Source of the DNA: Bryobacterales bacterium
Lineage (GTDB): Bacteria > Acidobacteriota > Terriglobia > Bryobacterales > Bryobacteraceae
Direction of reading: 5' to 3'
NCBI GenBank assembly: GCA_003132905.1
Contig: PKZC01000020.1
Location: 3,823-18,717 of the forward strand
Length of the DNA stretch: 14,895 nt
How positions within the stretch are numbered: the first letter of the stretch is position 1; every line of letters starts with the position of its first letter. The notes beneath the pieces were generated by a model. It was not told the origin of the DNA, did not search any database, and was given only the letters and a program-made list of their open reading frames with translations. Shown here one piece after another: positions 1-8,150 of this stretch. Position numbers and translations under genes: made by a program.

Positions 1-2
1 CC

Positions 3-2210
3 GATCCCTCCGATCCGGTGAACTCGCCGACGCTCACCATCTCTCCCACTCGGGCCGGGATGATCCTGGGGACTGCGGGGTACATGAGTCCGGAGCAGGC
101 GCGCGGCAAGGCGGTGGATAAGCGGGCGGATATCTGGGCGTTTGGCGTGGTGCTGTACGAGATGCTGACGGGCAAACGATTGTTCGAAGGCGAAACGATT
201 TCCGACACGCTGGCGGCGGTGCTGAAGACCGAGCCGGATCTCACCCAAGTTCCGGCGAAAGTGCGGCGGCTGCTCGAGGCGTGCCTGCAAAAGGACCCCA
301 AGCAGCGGCTGCAAGCCATCGGCGATTGGCGGCTTCTGCTGACGGATGTGCTGCCACAAGTAACTACTCCCTCACGGTCACGGCTCGGTTGGTTGGCGGC
401 AGCGCTGGCAGTGGTCTCGATTGGACTCAGCGCAGTCGCTTGGCGCGCGACGCGGCCAGTGGAACGCACCTTGCAGCCGCTCATACGCCTGGACGTTGAT
501 CTCGGGCCGGATGCGGTCGCCGGTCGATTCACCACCACTGCGATTTCACCTGATGGAACACGGATTGTGTTCCCCGCCAAAGGTACGGACGGCAAGCCAA
601 TGCTTGCCACTCGTCTGCTGAGCGAAACCAAGCCGGCGTTCCTCTCTGGAACCGATAACGGAAGAGACCCGTTCTTTTCGCCGGATGGTCAGTGGATTGG
701 TTTTTTCGCCGATGAAAAGATGAAAAAGATCTCCGTCCAGGGCGGTGCGCCAGTCGTGTTGTGTAACGCCCCCGATGCGCGCGGCGCGAGTTGGGGAGAG
801 GACGGCAACATCAGTGTGGCATTAAACACCAATAGTCCACTCTCGCGCGTACCTACCAATGGAGGAACGCCTAAGCCGGTCACCAAGCTGCAGGGCGCAG
901 TGACTCACCGTTGGCCTCAGCCGCTGCCGGGAAGTGAAGCGGTTCTGTTCACCCTCTCCCCCAATGTCACTGGCTTTGAGGATGCCAGCATCGCAGCGTT
1001 GTCCTTGAAGACCGGCGAGATCAAGGTCCTGGTGCGCAGCGGGTACTTCGGCCGCTACCTGCCAACAGGTGGTTCCACGGGCCATTTGGTGTACGTTCAT
1101 GAGGGAGTGCTATTCGCTGTACCGTTCGACCCGGCACGGCTGCAACTTCGCGGCGCGGCAGTGCCCCTGCTAGAGGACTTGGCGGGCGATCCGAATTCGG
1201 GCGCTGGGCAATTCAGTTTCTCCGCGGTGCCCTCTGGGCCGGGGACCTTCGCGTATCGGACCGGTAAGGTGTCTGTTCAAACTTGGCCAGTGTCATGGCT
1301 GGACAACTCGGGGAAAACCCAGCCACTGATCGCCACGCCCGGCTTCTACTCAGTTCCCCGAATTTCCCCCGACGGCCAGCGACTTGCGCTATTAAAAATT
1401 GCAGGCAATGACAGGGTAATCTTCATCTATGACTGGCGACGCGATACAATGTCGCGTCTCACCTTCGATACCCAACAGCCCAGCACTCCGACTTGGAGTC
1501 CCGACGGCAAGCACATCGTGTTTGGGTTGTTCTCCGCCGGCGGCTACAGCCTCGGCTGGATGCGCGCCGACGGGGTCGGGGAGACCCATTACCTGCTGGA
1601 CAGCAAGAACGGCGCGGTTCCCTACTCCTTCTTTCCCGATGGTCGGCGGCTGGCCTACAACGAGGTTGACCCCGACAGTGGTTATGACCTTTGGACCCTG
1701 CCACTCGACGTGAGCGATCCGGATCATCCCAAACCGGGGAAGCCAGAGCTTTTCCTCCGCACACCAGCCAATGAACGCTATCCAGCCGTCTCACCGGACG
1801 GCCGCTGGATTGCGTATGTGTCCGACGAGTCGGGACGATATGAAGTGTACGTGCGTCCGTTTCCAGGGCCGGGTGGGACGTGGCAAATTTCCAACGCCGG
1901 GGGGATGCTACCGGTCTGGTCGCGCAACGGCAGGGAGCTATTCTTTCAGAATCTTGATAACCGCATCATGGTGACGGATTATGAAATGAAGAACGAATCT
2001 TTCGCCGCCGGCAAGCCGCGCATGTGGTCCGATCAGCAACTTCACGACCTCGGCGGAGTTCTGAACTACGATCTGGCGCCGGACGGCAAGCGCTTTGCAG
2101 TGTTCCCCAACCTGAACGCTCCAGTGAAAGAGAATGGGGCTGTCCATGTCACTTTCCTGCTCAATTTCTTTGACGAGTTGCGTCGGCGCGCGCCGACGGG
2201 TAGCAAGTAG
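3..2210 (+). CDS. Ser/Thr protein kinase with C-terminal PD40/TolB-like beta-propeller (5' end outside window)
   Basis: The frame is already open at the window edge, so this is the 3' part of a longer gene. Position 18 (GTG) is only an internal codon. What remains begins in the kinase activation segment. Counting from position 18, GTAGYMSPEQARG (about 18-30) is the substitute for the APE motif, DIWAFG (38-43) is subdomain IX, and the rest of the C-lobe follows to about residue 110. A single membrane helix lies at about 123-143. The remaining ~570 residues carry repeated SPDG-type motifs (for example ISPDGTRIVF, FSPDGQWIGF, WSPDGKHIVF, VSPDGRWIAY), the signature of PD40/TolB-like propeller blades. 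By family knowledge this is a membrane kinase with an extracytoplasmic sensor or binding propeller. The glycine loop, catalytic HRD and DFG motifs are outside the window, so catalytic competence cannot be judged. It is paralogous to the kinase at 2851. Confidence 0.9.
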   Translation, partial: DPSDPVNSPTLTISPTRAGMILGTAGYMSPEQARGKAVDKRADIWAFGVVLYEMLTGKRLFEGETISDTLAAVLKTEPDLTQVPAKVRRLLEACLQKDPKQRLQAIGDWRLLLTDVLPQVTTPSRSRLGWLAAALAVVSIGLSAVAWRATRPVERTLQPLIRLDVDLGPDAVAGRFTTTAISPDGTRIVFPAKGTDGKPMLATRLLSETKPAFLSGTDNGRDPFFSPDGQWIGFFADEKMKKISVQGGAPVVLCNAPDARGASWGEDGNISVALNTNSPLSRVPTNGGTPKPVTKLQGAVTHRWPQPLPGSEAVLFTLSPNVTGFEDASIAALSLKTGEIKVLVRSGYFGRYLPTGGSTGHLVYVHEGVLFAVPFDPARLQLRGAAVPLLEDLAGDPNSGAGQFSFSAVPSGPGTFAYRTGKVSVQTWPVSWLDNSGKTQPLIATPGFYSVPRISPDGQRLALLKIAGNDRVIFIYDWRRDTMSRLTFDTQQPSTPTWSPDGKHIVFGLFSAGGYSLGWMRADGVGETHYLLDSKNGAVPYSFFPDGRRLAYNEVDPDSGYDLWTLPLDVSDPDHPKPGKPELFLRTPANERYPAVSPDGRWIAYVSDESGRYEVYVRPFPGPGGTWQISNAGGMLPVWSRNGRELFFQNLDNRIMVTDYEMKNESFAAGKPRMWSDQQLHDLGGVLNYDLAPDGKRFAVFPNLNAPVKENGAVHVTFLLNFFDELRRRAPTGSK

Positions 2211-2290
2211 CTTTCCAGAGATTTGGAATGAAAAGCGGCTTTCCAGAAACTGCCGCCGGCCCTGTGCTGGATGGGAGAACCCTGCTGACG

Positions 2291-2312
2291 AAAAAACGGG
2301 GCAGGACCGTTT
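2291..2312 (-). terminator. Intrinsic terminator of the 110-residue - strand gene
   Basis: Read on the - strand, AAACGG (2312-2307), a 7-nt loop and CCGTTT (2299-2294) form a 6-bp stem. The run of T continues past the stem to 2291. It starts 10 nt beyond the stop codon of the - strand gene ending at 2323. The orientation fits only the - strand, because on the + strand no T-run follows the stem. Confidence 0.6.
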
Positions 2313-2322
2313 GAAAGATGCT

Positions 2323-2655
2323 CTAGTGAATGCTCGGAGACGACTTGGGCGGAACGGCCCTGGGTTGGTCCACGTGCACATGAAGCACCCTCGAAGTCGT
2401 GACAGGGCGGTGATCGTTCAGCAGAAACATCAGGCGCATTCCACGCCCGATAAGGCCCAACTCCAACGTGCCTTCCTTGTCCACAGAGCCGTGCAATTGC
2501 GCCGGCACGGGAACGGGACAGTAGTCAGGATGGCCAGAAATGCGGATCGCGCTCCCGCCGAGGCATTCGATCCGGTAATGCCGGCTCTTGGTCTCCACGT
2601 CGATCAAGGAACCGCGCGCCAGGCTCGTGCAATCTACAACTTCAGCAGATGTCAT
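2323..2655 (-). CDS. Conserved small protein of unknown function, 110 residues
   Basis: I chose the ATG at 2655 over a GTG seven codons upstream because GAAGG stands 7 nt before it. The protein reads as a compact, beta-rich domain: GSLIDVETKSRHYRIECLGG (about residues 14-33), then RISGHPDYCP, LIGRGMRLMFLLNDHRPV and a final VLHVHVD strand. I recognise this pattern (a GSLIDVETK start followed by an RISGHP.YCP motif) as a family recurring in acidobacterial and other soil genomes. I cannot give it a name or function. It has no signal peptide and no membrane helix, so it is probably cytoplasmic. It lies in opposite orientation between the two kinase genes and has its own terminator at 2291-2312. 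Coding potential is supported by the sensible composition and motifs, which the overlapping + frames lack. Function is unknown. Confidence 0.7.
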   Translation of the reverse strand: MTSAEVVDCTSLARGSLIDVETKSRHYRIECLGGSAIRISGHPDYCPVPVPAQLHGSVDKEGTLELGLIGRGMRLMFLLNDHRPVTTSRVLHVHVDQPRAVPPKSSPSIH

Positions 2656-2850
2656 ATGAGAGCCTTCAACTATCACGATGCCATCAGTTCCCCATTGGTT
2701 GCGACTTTATTTTCGGAATGGGATCGCGAGCGGCTATGGAATTCGGGCTTCCCTTGGAAGCAAAGGGGGATGGAAGCCTGTTTTCCGTGAGTTGTCTCCC
2801 GAACGGCGTCCTCTGTCGACAGCGTGTAGGGTAAGATTGTTCAACATCCT

Positions 2851-5487
2851 ATGGTTCTCTCTGCCGGGACTCGTCTGGGGCCCTACGAGATCCTTGCGCC
2901 CATCGGCGCGGGCGGAATGGGCGAAGTGTATCGAGCCAGAGACACGAAGCTCGATCGCGAAGTTGCCATCAAAGTTTTGCCAGCGGCACTCGCTCAGGAC
3001 CCAGAGCGTCTCGCGCGGTTTGAGCGCGAGGCCAAAGTTCTCGCTTCGCTGAATCATCCCAACATCGCGCAGATTTACGGAGTGGAAGACCGAGCGCTGG
3101 TGATGGAGCTGGTTGCGGGACCGACCCTGAAGGGACCTCTCGCGCTCGAAACTGCGCTGAACTACGCGAAACAAATTGGCGACGCTCTCGAAGCGGCTCA
3201 CGAAAAGGGCATCGTCCATCGCGATCTGAAGCCGGCCAATATCATGATCACTCCCGCAGGTGTGATTAAGGTGCTCGACTTCGGATTGGCCGCAGTGGCG
3301 CAATCTTCCGATTCCTCCAATCCGGCGAATTCGCCGACGCTCACCATTTCGCCGACTCGCGCGGGCATGATCCTGGGAACAGCGGCCTACATGAGCCCGG
3401 AGCAGGCGCGTGGCTACCGCGTCGATAAGCGCGCCGACATCTGGGCCTTCGGCGTGGTGCTTTTCGAGATGCTGACGGGCCAACGATTGTTCGAAGGCGA
3501 AACGGTTTCCGACACGCTGGCGCACGTGCTTACCAAGGAGCCCGATTGGGACCAAGTTCCGGCGAAAGTGTGGCGGCTGCTCGAAGCGTGCCTGCAAAAG
3601 GACCCCAAGCAGAGGCTGCAAGCCATCGGCGATTGGAAGCTGATGCTCGCGGACGAGCAATCCCAAGCGATCGCTCCCTCAACGTCACGGCTCGGTACGA
3701 CGGGTTGGATCGCGGCGGGGATGTTTGCATTGGTCGCGGCCGTGCTTGCATTCGTCCACTTCCGCGAAAAGCCCCCGGTGGCGGAGCTGATGCGCTTTCA
3801 GATCCCGCCTCCCGAGAAAGTCACCCTCGGCAGTCAACTCAGCTTATCCCCGGACGGCCGCCGCTTGGCCTTCACGGGCCGCGTAGCGAATGGCGTAACC
3901 CAGATCTGGGTTCGATCCCTCGAAACACTGGAAGCGCGGCCTCTGCCCGGCACCGAAAACGCCAATAGTCTCTTTTGGTCCCCCGACAGCCGTTTCATTG
4001 GGTTTGGGACCACCAGCAAGCTGATGAAAGTGGATGCATCGGGCGGCCCGGTTCAGTCTGTGTGCGATGTGTCGGGGAGAATCATCGGAGGCGCCTGGGC
4101 CCCGGACGGAACCATCGTGTTCGGCGGCGCCTTCCGCCCGCTGATGCGCGTTCCGGAGGCCGGCGGCATACCCGTTCCGATTACCGCCGTCGACCCCGCG
4201 CGCCAGGAAGCATACCAGGGGAATCCTTCGTTCCTGCCGGACGGGAGGCACTTCGTGTATGCACGCGGTTCTTTGGCGACTGATAACCGCGGTATATACC
4301 TTGGCTCGCTCGATGCCAAGCCCGAACAGCAAGATTCAAAACGTCTGGCGACCTCCCAGTTTCCCGGTGCTGTGTACGCGAGCTCTCCCGATCCTGGCTC
4401 TCGCAATCCAGGATACGTCCTCTTTGAACAAGAAGGCTCACTGATGGCGCTTCCTTTTGATACCCGCCGCCTTGAGCCAGCCGGCGTGGCGGTTCCGATT
4501 GCGGCGTCGATCGTATCGGCCCTGGGACTGGATTCCGCTTCGTATTCCGCGTCCGCGACTGGCGTTTTGGCCTTTCGCACCGGCCGTCCCGGCGGGAGCG
4601 ACACTCAACTACTCTGGTTCGATCGCCAGGGGAAACAACTCGGTCAGGTCGGGCCACCCGCACCCTATGGCGACATCCAACTGTCGCCGGACGGAAAGCT
4701 GGTCCTGGTCGATCAAGGACTTCAGCATCTTTGGTTCGCCGACCCGACTCGCGGCGTCTTCAGCCGCGTGAATCCCGGTGACATCCAAGAATACTCGAGC
4801 GCAGTGTCTCCGGATGGCCGCGTCGCATTCACCTATACGCCTGGTGGGGTGCTAGGCGACATCTACGTAAAGCGCGCCAGCGGCGTGGGCTCTCCGGAAC
4901 TGTTGGTAAAGTCCGCGACCATGAAACACCCCAATCACTGGTCGCTGGATGGACGCTACCTGATCTACGACGATCACACCGCGCAGCAGCAGGACCTGTG
5001 GATCGTTCCCATGTCCCCAGAAAAGACGGGCGACCACAAACCGATTCCCTTCCTGGTTACGCCGGCCGACGAAACCTTCGGCCAGTTCTCGCCCGATACC
5101 AAGTGGATCGCCTACAGTTCCGATGAATCCGGAAGGCGGGAAGTCTACGTGCAAGGCTTCGTGCCGGATCATGTTCCGGCCGCGGGCATTGGCAAATGGC
5201 AGATCTCGACCGCTGGCGGTGACAAGCCTCGCTGGCGTCGCGACGGCAAGGAGCTGTACTACATCGCACTCGACGGGAAAATGATGGCCGTGCCGGTGAA
5301 GTCATCCGACTCAACGTTTGAGCCCGGCGTAGCCATCCCGCTCTTTGAAACCCACGTGACCAGCTTCGTTCCCTACGACGTCGCCCCCGACGGCCGATTC
5401 CTGCTCAACACGGTCATGCAGGATGCGGCCGCCAACACGTCTCCGATCACAGTGGTGCTGAACTGGACCGCCGGGTTGAAGAAATAG
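2851..5487 (+). CDS. Ser/Thr protein kinase with C-terminal PD40/TolB-like beta-propeller, full length (878 residues)
   Basis: The kinase domain is complete and has all key residues: glycine loop G19-A-G-G-M-G24, VAIK lysine K41, helix C glutamate E60, catalytic HRDLKPAN (H123-N130, D125), DFG (143-145), SPE (182-184) and DIWAFG (196-201). It should therefore be active. A membrane helix at about 284-304 separates it from about 570 residues with repeated propeller motifs (LSPDGRRLAF, WSPDSRFIGF, FLPDGRHFVY, LSPDGKLVLV, FSPDTKWIAY, VAPDGRFLLN). By family knowledge such proteins phosphorylate cytoplasmic targets in response to something bound outside. The ATG at 2851 gives the standard family N-terminus (GTRLGPYEILAPIGAGGMGE), although no good ribosome binding site precedes it. 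Its C-lobe is very similar at the DNA level to the kinase ending at 2210, while the propellers have diverged. It is probably monocistronic: 1.2 kb without genes follows. Confidence 0.95.
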   Translation: MVLSAGTRLGPYEILAPIGAGGMGEVYRARDTKLDREVAIKVLPAALAQDPERLARFEREAKVLASLNHPNIAQIYGVEDRALVMELVAGPTLKGPLALETALNYAKQIGDALEAAHEKGIVHRDLKPANIMITPAGVIKVLDFGLAAVAQSSDSSNPANSPTLTISPTRAGMILGTAAYMSPEQARGYRVDKRADIWAFGVVLFEMLTGQRLFEGETVSDTLAHVLTKEPDWDQVPAKVWRLLEACLQKDPKQRLQAIGDWKLMLADEQSQAIAPSTSRLGTTGWIAAGMFALVAAVLAFVHFREKPPVAELMRFQIPPPEKVTLGSQLSLSPDGRRLAFTGRVANGVTQIWVRSLETLEARPLPGTENANSLFWSPDSRFIGFGTTSKLMKVDASGGPVQSVCDVSGRIIGGAWAPDGTIVFGGAFRPLMRVPEAGGIPVPITAVDPARQEAYQGNPSFLPDGRHFVYARGSLATDNRGIYLGSLDAKPEQQDSKRLATSQFPGAVYASSPDPGSRNPGYVLFEQEGSLMALPFDTRRLEPAGVAVPIAASIVSALGLDSASYSASATGVLAFRTGRPGGSDTQLLWFDRQGKQLGQVGPPAPYGDIQLSPDGKLVLVDQGLQHLWFADPTRGVFSRVNPGDIQEYSSAVSPDGRVAFTYTPGGVLGDIYVKRASGVGSPELLVKSATMKHPNHWSLDGRYLIYDDHTAQQQDLWIVPMSPEKTGDHKPIPFLVTPADETFGQFSPDTKWIAYSSDESGRREVYVQGFVPDHVPAAGIGKWQISTAGGDKPRWRRDGKELYYIALDGKMMAVPVKSSDSTFEPGVAIPLFETHVTSFVPYDVAPDGRFLLNTVMQDAAANTSPITVVLNWTAGLKK

Positions 5488-6680
5488 CCTGGCCAAGTCC
5501 TGGTTTGTCCCCGATACGGAAAGTGAGAATCTGCGGCCGATGGATTTAATGTGCCGCTTGATTCGACCCGACGCACCCCTGCCGCAATAGCAGGTGCGCT
5601 CCCGCCGCCTCCGAAGTTATCGTCGCTTTCTTTCCAAACACTTCCGCATGCCAGGAATTCCCCGCCGACGAATTGTAGTCGAAATTGTAGATGTGGATTC
5701 CTCAGAGTTCCTCAAGTTTCAACAAGTCTGGTTTTCTAAGTTGTTGAATCTAAATATCCCGAAGAAGGGCGACCCCCTGCGCCCAAGGCGGTTTCCCAGC
5801 GTTTTGCAAAATGCCCTATTTTCAAGCTATTGGTTTCATTGGAGATGCGCACAGCCTATTGAAAGCTGTTCAGCTTTTTTGAATTCGGGGGATTTCGCAG
5901 CCTCAATTTCATCTACAGGCGTTCGTAGCTTTGGACATTATTCGCTGCGGCCCACGAGGTCAGCAATCAGATGCATTTACTCATCGCTACTTGCTGAAGC
6001 ACAACTATTGGTTTCACTCGCAACATGAATGACGTGTCGAACTTACTCTTCCGGTGTGCCCTTAGCCCGCAAACCATTCACGATGTGCCCTTCATAATCG
6101 ACGCGCGAACAAAGGCTAGACCTCCGCTCGTTCGCAAAAGGCGTATAGCAGTTCGCTCAGAACATGCCTGGCAATATTCTGCGGTGTCCAATCATCAGAT
6201 GCGCTTCCATCACAAAGCGGATGATGGACCACAAGCGAGGGTGATGAGGCGGGAAGAATCTGCTTCGCTTCCCTTGGGAAGCACCGAGACGATGTCCGTC
6301 TGTTACCAACGTCTGACCTGGAAGTCGACGCGCCACATTCCGGCTTGCGCGTTATCCAGGACCTGAGCCTTCGTTTGGAGTAGATTCGCTCCGCCTGCAC
6401 GTCGCCGCCTGGATTTCGAAGTGGACGCCATGATCGCAAAGCCTAGGCAGCTTTCGGCGTGTAATCAGTCGGGTCTGCCGGACTTAGAAGATAGCTGCCG
6501 GGTGGCCGACAATCCGGACGGAATCCCGTCTTACGCTTCCCGGAACGCCGTTCGGGCCAGTTGCCGGTTTGCCGACACTACAGATGGGACTTTGAGACCA
6601 CGGCGCACGCGGTCGACGAAAACGATGCGCTTATTCACGGAAGTCGTCCGGACTGTATCAGGTTCGCGTCACGAGACGCG
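5488..6680. other. 1.2-kb stretch with no convincing gene
   Basis: Open frames here (for example + 5594-6028 and - 6116-6439) lack ribosome binding sites, recognisable motifs and plausible composition. Visible structure is limited. There is an intrinsic-terminator-like hairpin at 5862-5880, an 11-bp imperfect tandem repeat (CGAATTGTAGT / CGAAATTGTAG, 5669-5690), and the 12-mer CTATTGGTTTCA at both 5827-5838 and 6005-6016. Two adjacent hairpins lie at 6517-6530 (GACGG/CCGTC) and 6539-6556. A 6-bp hairpin (CGCGTC/GACGCG, 6665-6680) lies directly beyond the stop of the - strand operon, without a T-run. Base composition around 5700-5900 is visibly more A+T-rich than the genes. This could be a decayed region or hold a small RNA. 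Confidence 0.5.
5862..5880 (+). terminator. Intrinsic-terminator-like hairpin with T-run
   Basis: AAAGCT (5862-5867), loop GTTC and AGCTTT (5872-5877) are followed by TTT. It works on the + strand, but the nearest + strand gene ends 375 nt upstream (5487). It would therefore end either a long kinase 3' UTR or an unrecognised small RNA. The stem is A+T-rich and weak. Confidence 0.35.
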
Positions 6681-6992
6681 TCACCGACCCAGCTCCTGGA
6701 GCTTCCTCACAAGGTCGATCAGGCTGTCCCATTTCCACATCAGCACCGTCGGGATCATGATCCACAAGCCGACTCCCAGGGCCAAGCCCGTTTGCGCCCA
6801 ACGCCGGTGCTCGCCGAGCGCGGGGGCGGGCTTGGTTCGCAGAGCCAGCCAGGCGAACAGGATAGCCAGCGCCGCCTTTTCGAGACCCAGAAGATTCACG
6901 TAACAGGCGATCCCCATGATCAGGGACGCGGTTGCAAACGCGTATTTCTGGCCCAGCACGTTGGCGTTAGGGTCGGTGTTCATCGGATTCAT
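6681..6992 (-). CDS. Small membrane protein, third gene of the sigma-factor operon (103 residues)
   Basis: The ATG at 6992 is chosen because AGGAGG lies 7 nt upstream and because it overlaps the stop of the anti-sigma gene as ATGA. A longer frame starting at 7097 would run through the coding part of that upstream gene. The protein begins with a short Asn/Pro-rich cytoplasmic-type tail (MNPMNTDPNANVLGQ). About three hydrophobic helices follow (roughly residues 18-35, 37-51 and 67-86), then a basic, amphipathic C-terminus. I recognise no named family. It resembles the small membrane proteins of the DUF4190 type only in general layout. As the last gene of a translationally coupled sigma/anti-sigma operon, it may be a target or a modulator of the same system, but that is inference from position. 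Confidence 0.75.
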   Translation of the reverse strand: MNPMNTDPNANVLGQKYAFATASLIMGIACYVNLLGLEKAALAILFAWLALRTKPAPALGEHRRWAQTGLALGVGLWIMIPTVLMWKWDSLIDLVRKLQELGR

Positions 6993-7414
6993 ATTGACTC
7001 CTCCTGTGACCGAAGTTCGGTCTTGATTTGAAACGGATTCTGCCCTACCACAGCGAAAACAGCAGCCGCCAGAAGCAGCGGCACCAGTTGTACCCACATC
7101 CCCAGGCTGCGATTGGGGATGAACTCAATCAACTTGAAGACCACGAGCAGCGCTGCCAGCGCGGTCAGCCAACGGTGTTTTTCAGCTCGACCGACGGGGC
7201 TCTGGAGGCGGCCCGCCACCTGCGGCCACAGATCCACGGCGTGGGTCTGACGCGACTGCGCTTCCCACAATCGGCCGAGTGCTTGCATCTCCTCGAGTTC
7301 CTGACGGCACTCCGCGCATTCGGCCAAATGGACCTCAATGGCCGCGCGTGGAAGGGGCGGCGTCTCGCCATCCGCCAGAGCCATAGCCGCAATGCGGACT
7401 TGTTCGCAATTCAT
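6989..7414 (-). CDS. Anti-sigma factor with N-terminal zinc-finger (zf-HC2) domain, 141 residues
   Basis: The N-terminus carries the HC2 zinc-finger pattern: C3, then H29-x3-C33-x2-C36 (HLAECAEC). By family knowledge it binds zinc and packs against the sigma factor to hold it inactive. Two hydrophobic segments follow (about 82-99 and 105-124), which should place the protein in the inner membrane with the zinc finger in the cytoplasm. The ATG at 7414 has AGGAGG 7 nt upstream and overlaps the sigma stop as ATGA. Its own stop overlaps the start of the next gene in the same way. The two overlaps argue for coupled, stoichiometric synthesis. The closely spaced second membrane segment, leaving almost no extracytoplasmic domain, suggests sensing in the membrane or cytoplasm instead of by regulated proteolysis of a periplasmic domain. 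Confidence 0.88.
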   Translation of the reverse strand: MNCEQVRIAAMALADGETPPLPRAAIEVHLAECAECRQELEEMQALGRLWEAQSRQTHAVDLWPQVAGRLQSPVGRAEKHRWLTALAALLVVFKLIEFIPNRSLGMWVQLVPLLLAAAVFAVVGQNPFQIKTELRSQEESI

Positions 7415-7929
7415 CGTTTTCCTCCTAACTGTTCTCGCAATTCCTTGCGTGAGTAAAAGAGCCGGCTCATCACGGTGCCCGCGGGGAGCTCTAGCCGTGC
7501 CGCTAGTTCTTCATAGGACAGGCCATCCAAGTGGCGCAGCATCAGTATTTCGCGGCTCTGCGGGGATAGGCACCCAAGGGCTTCTTCGAGCGCCAGCCGG
7601 TCCTCGACGGTGCCGCCGCCGGTGCTCGCCAGGATCTCGACCGTCTCCAGCGCGGAGGCTTCCTGCTTTCCGCGGCGCGCCGCCAGCTTCCAACAGCAAT
7701 TCCTCAGGATCGTGTAAAACCAGGGATAAAAGCGGCGGTTATCGTCGAAGCTGCCGAGCGCCCTATAAGTGGCCAGGAACGCTTCCTGAAGAGCGTCCTC
7801 CGCGTCCTGCCGGTGGCCCAGGATGGCGAGGGCATGGCCCATGGCCTCGGTCTGGTAGCGCTCCACCAGATATCGGAAAGCATCGGCATCGCCCAGCCTG
7901 CAACATCGGATTGCCGCCGCGTCGTCCAG
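7411..7929 (-). CDS. ECF-type RNA polymerase sigma-70 factor (about 172 residues; start uncertain)
   Basis: Region 2 is clear (LVERYQTEAMGHALAILGH, then DAEDALQEAFLATYRAL and FYPWFYTILRN). Region 4 ends the protein (LSPQSREILMLRHLDGLSYE, then LPAGTVMSRLFYSRKEL, a typical helix-turn-helix). The nearest standard start in frame, GTG at 7866, falls inside region 2 and has no ribosome binding site. The same frame stays open upstream to a TGA at 7942-7944. It encodes a typical sigma N-terminus there (DDAAAIRCCRLGDADAFRYL). That extension contains no ATG, GTG or TTG. I therefore place the start provisionally at a CTG (7929), which has GAGAGG 8 nt upstream. The alternative is the ATG at 7937 in another frame, with a one-base sequence error or frameshift. 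The 3' end overlaps the anti-sigma gene by 4 nt. Such sigma factors usually activate their own promoter, but I see no clear ECF promoter upstream. Confidence 0.85.
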   Translation of the reverse strand: MDDAAAIRCCRLGDADAFRYLVERYQTEAMGHALAILGHRQDAEDALQEAFLATYRALGSFDDNRRFYPWFYTILRNCCWKLAARRGKQEASALETVEILASTGGGTVEDRLALEEALGCLSPQSREILMLRHLDGLSYEELAARLELPAGTVMSRLFYSRKELREQLGGKR

Positions 7930-8150
7930 GGTGTCATCCTCTCACTCCAACGTATCCCCGGAAGGGGCAAAATATTCAAGGAAACTTCCCGATAGCCACC
8001 TTCCACAACGCTGTTTCTGCCCAACTAATGGGATGGTTCCCCAAAAAATAGCTTCCGGGTTTGCGACCATACATTCCCTAGCCGGTTGGCCCTTTTGTGT
8101 TAGTCTGCCCCTGTACTGAAATAGTCGGTGGAGCCTGGGATTTCCAAAAA

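Noticed and set aside
2134..2790. A 218-codon + strand frame after the first kinase
   Set aside because: It overlaps the kinase end and is antisense to the 110-residue gene, which has a better start signal, a conserved pattern and its own terminator.
2816..2837. Possible promoter before the second kinase (TCGACA and TAAGAT)
   Set aside because: The spacing between the two boxes is only 10 nt, far from the 16-18 needed.
2734..3666. A 310-codon open frame on the - strand
   Set aside because: It lies antisense to the N-lobe and C-lobe of the complete kinase, which has every conserved motif. The frame is open only because of codon bias, and its translation has no motif.
5594..6028. A 144-codon + strand frame in the large gap
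   Set aside because: No start signal, no motif, and the orphan terminator hairpin would lie inside it. One stretch looks protein-like (IVVEIVDVDSSEFLKF), but this is too little to call a gene.
6116..6439. A 107-codon - strand frame in the large gap
   Set aside because: Only the last ~25 residues look plausible as a helix. There is no ribosome binding site and no recognisable family.
7704..8024. A 106-codon - strand frame overlapping the sigma factor N-terminus
   Set aside because: It is read in another frame across sigma region 2, and its translation is rich in Trp, Arg and Ser without motif. It contains the ATG at 7937 that might be the real sigma start if a base is miscalled.
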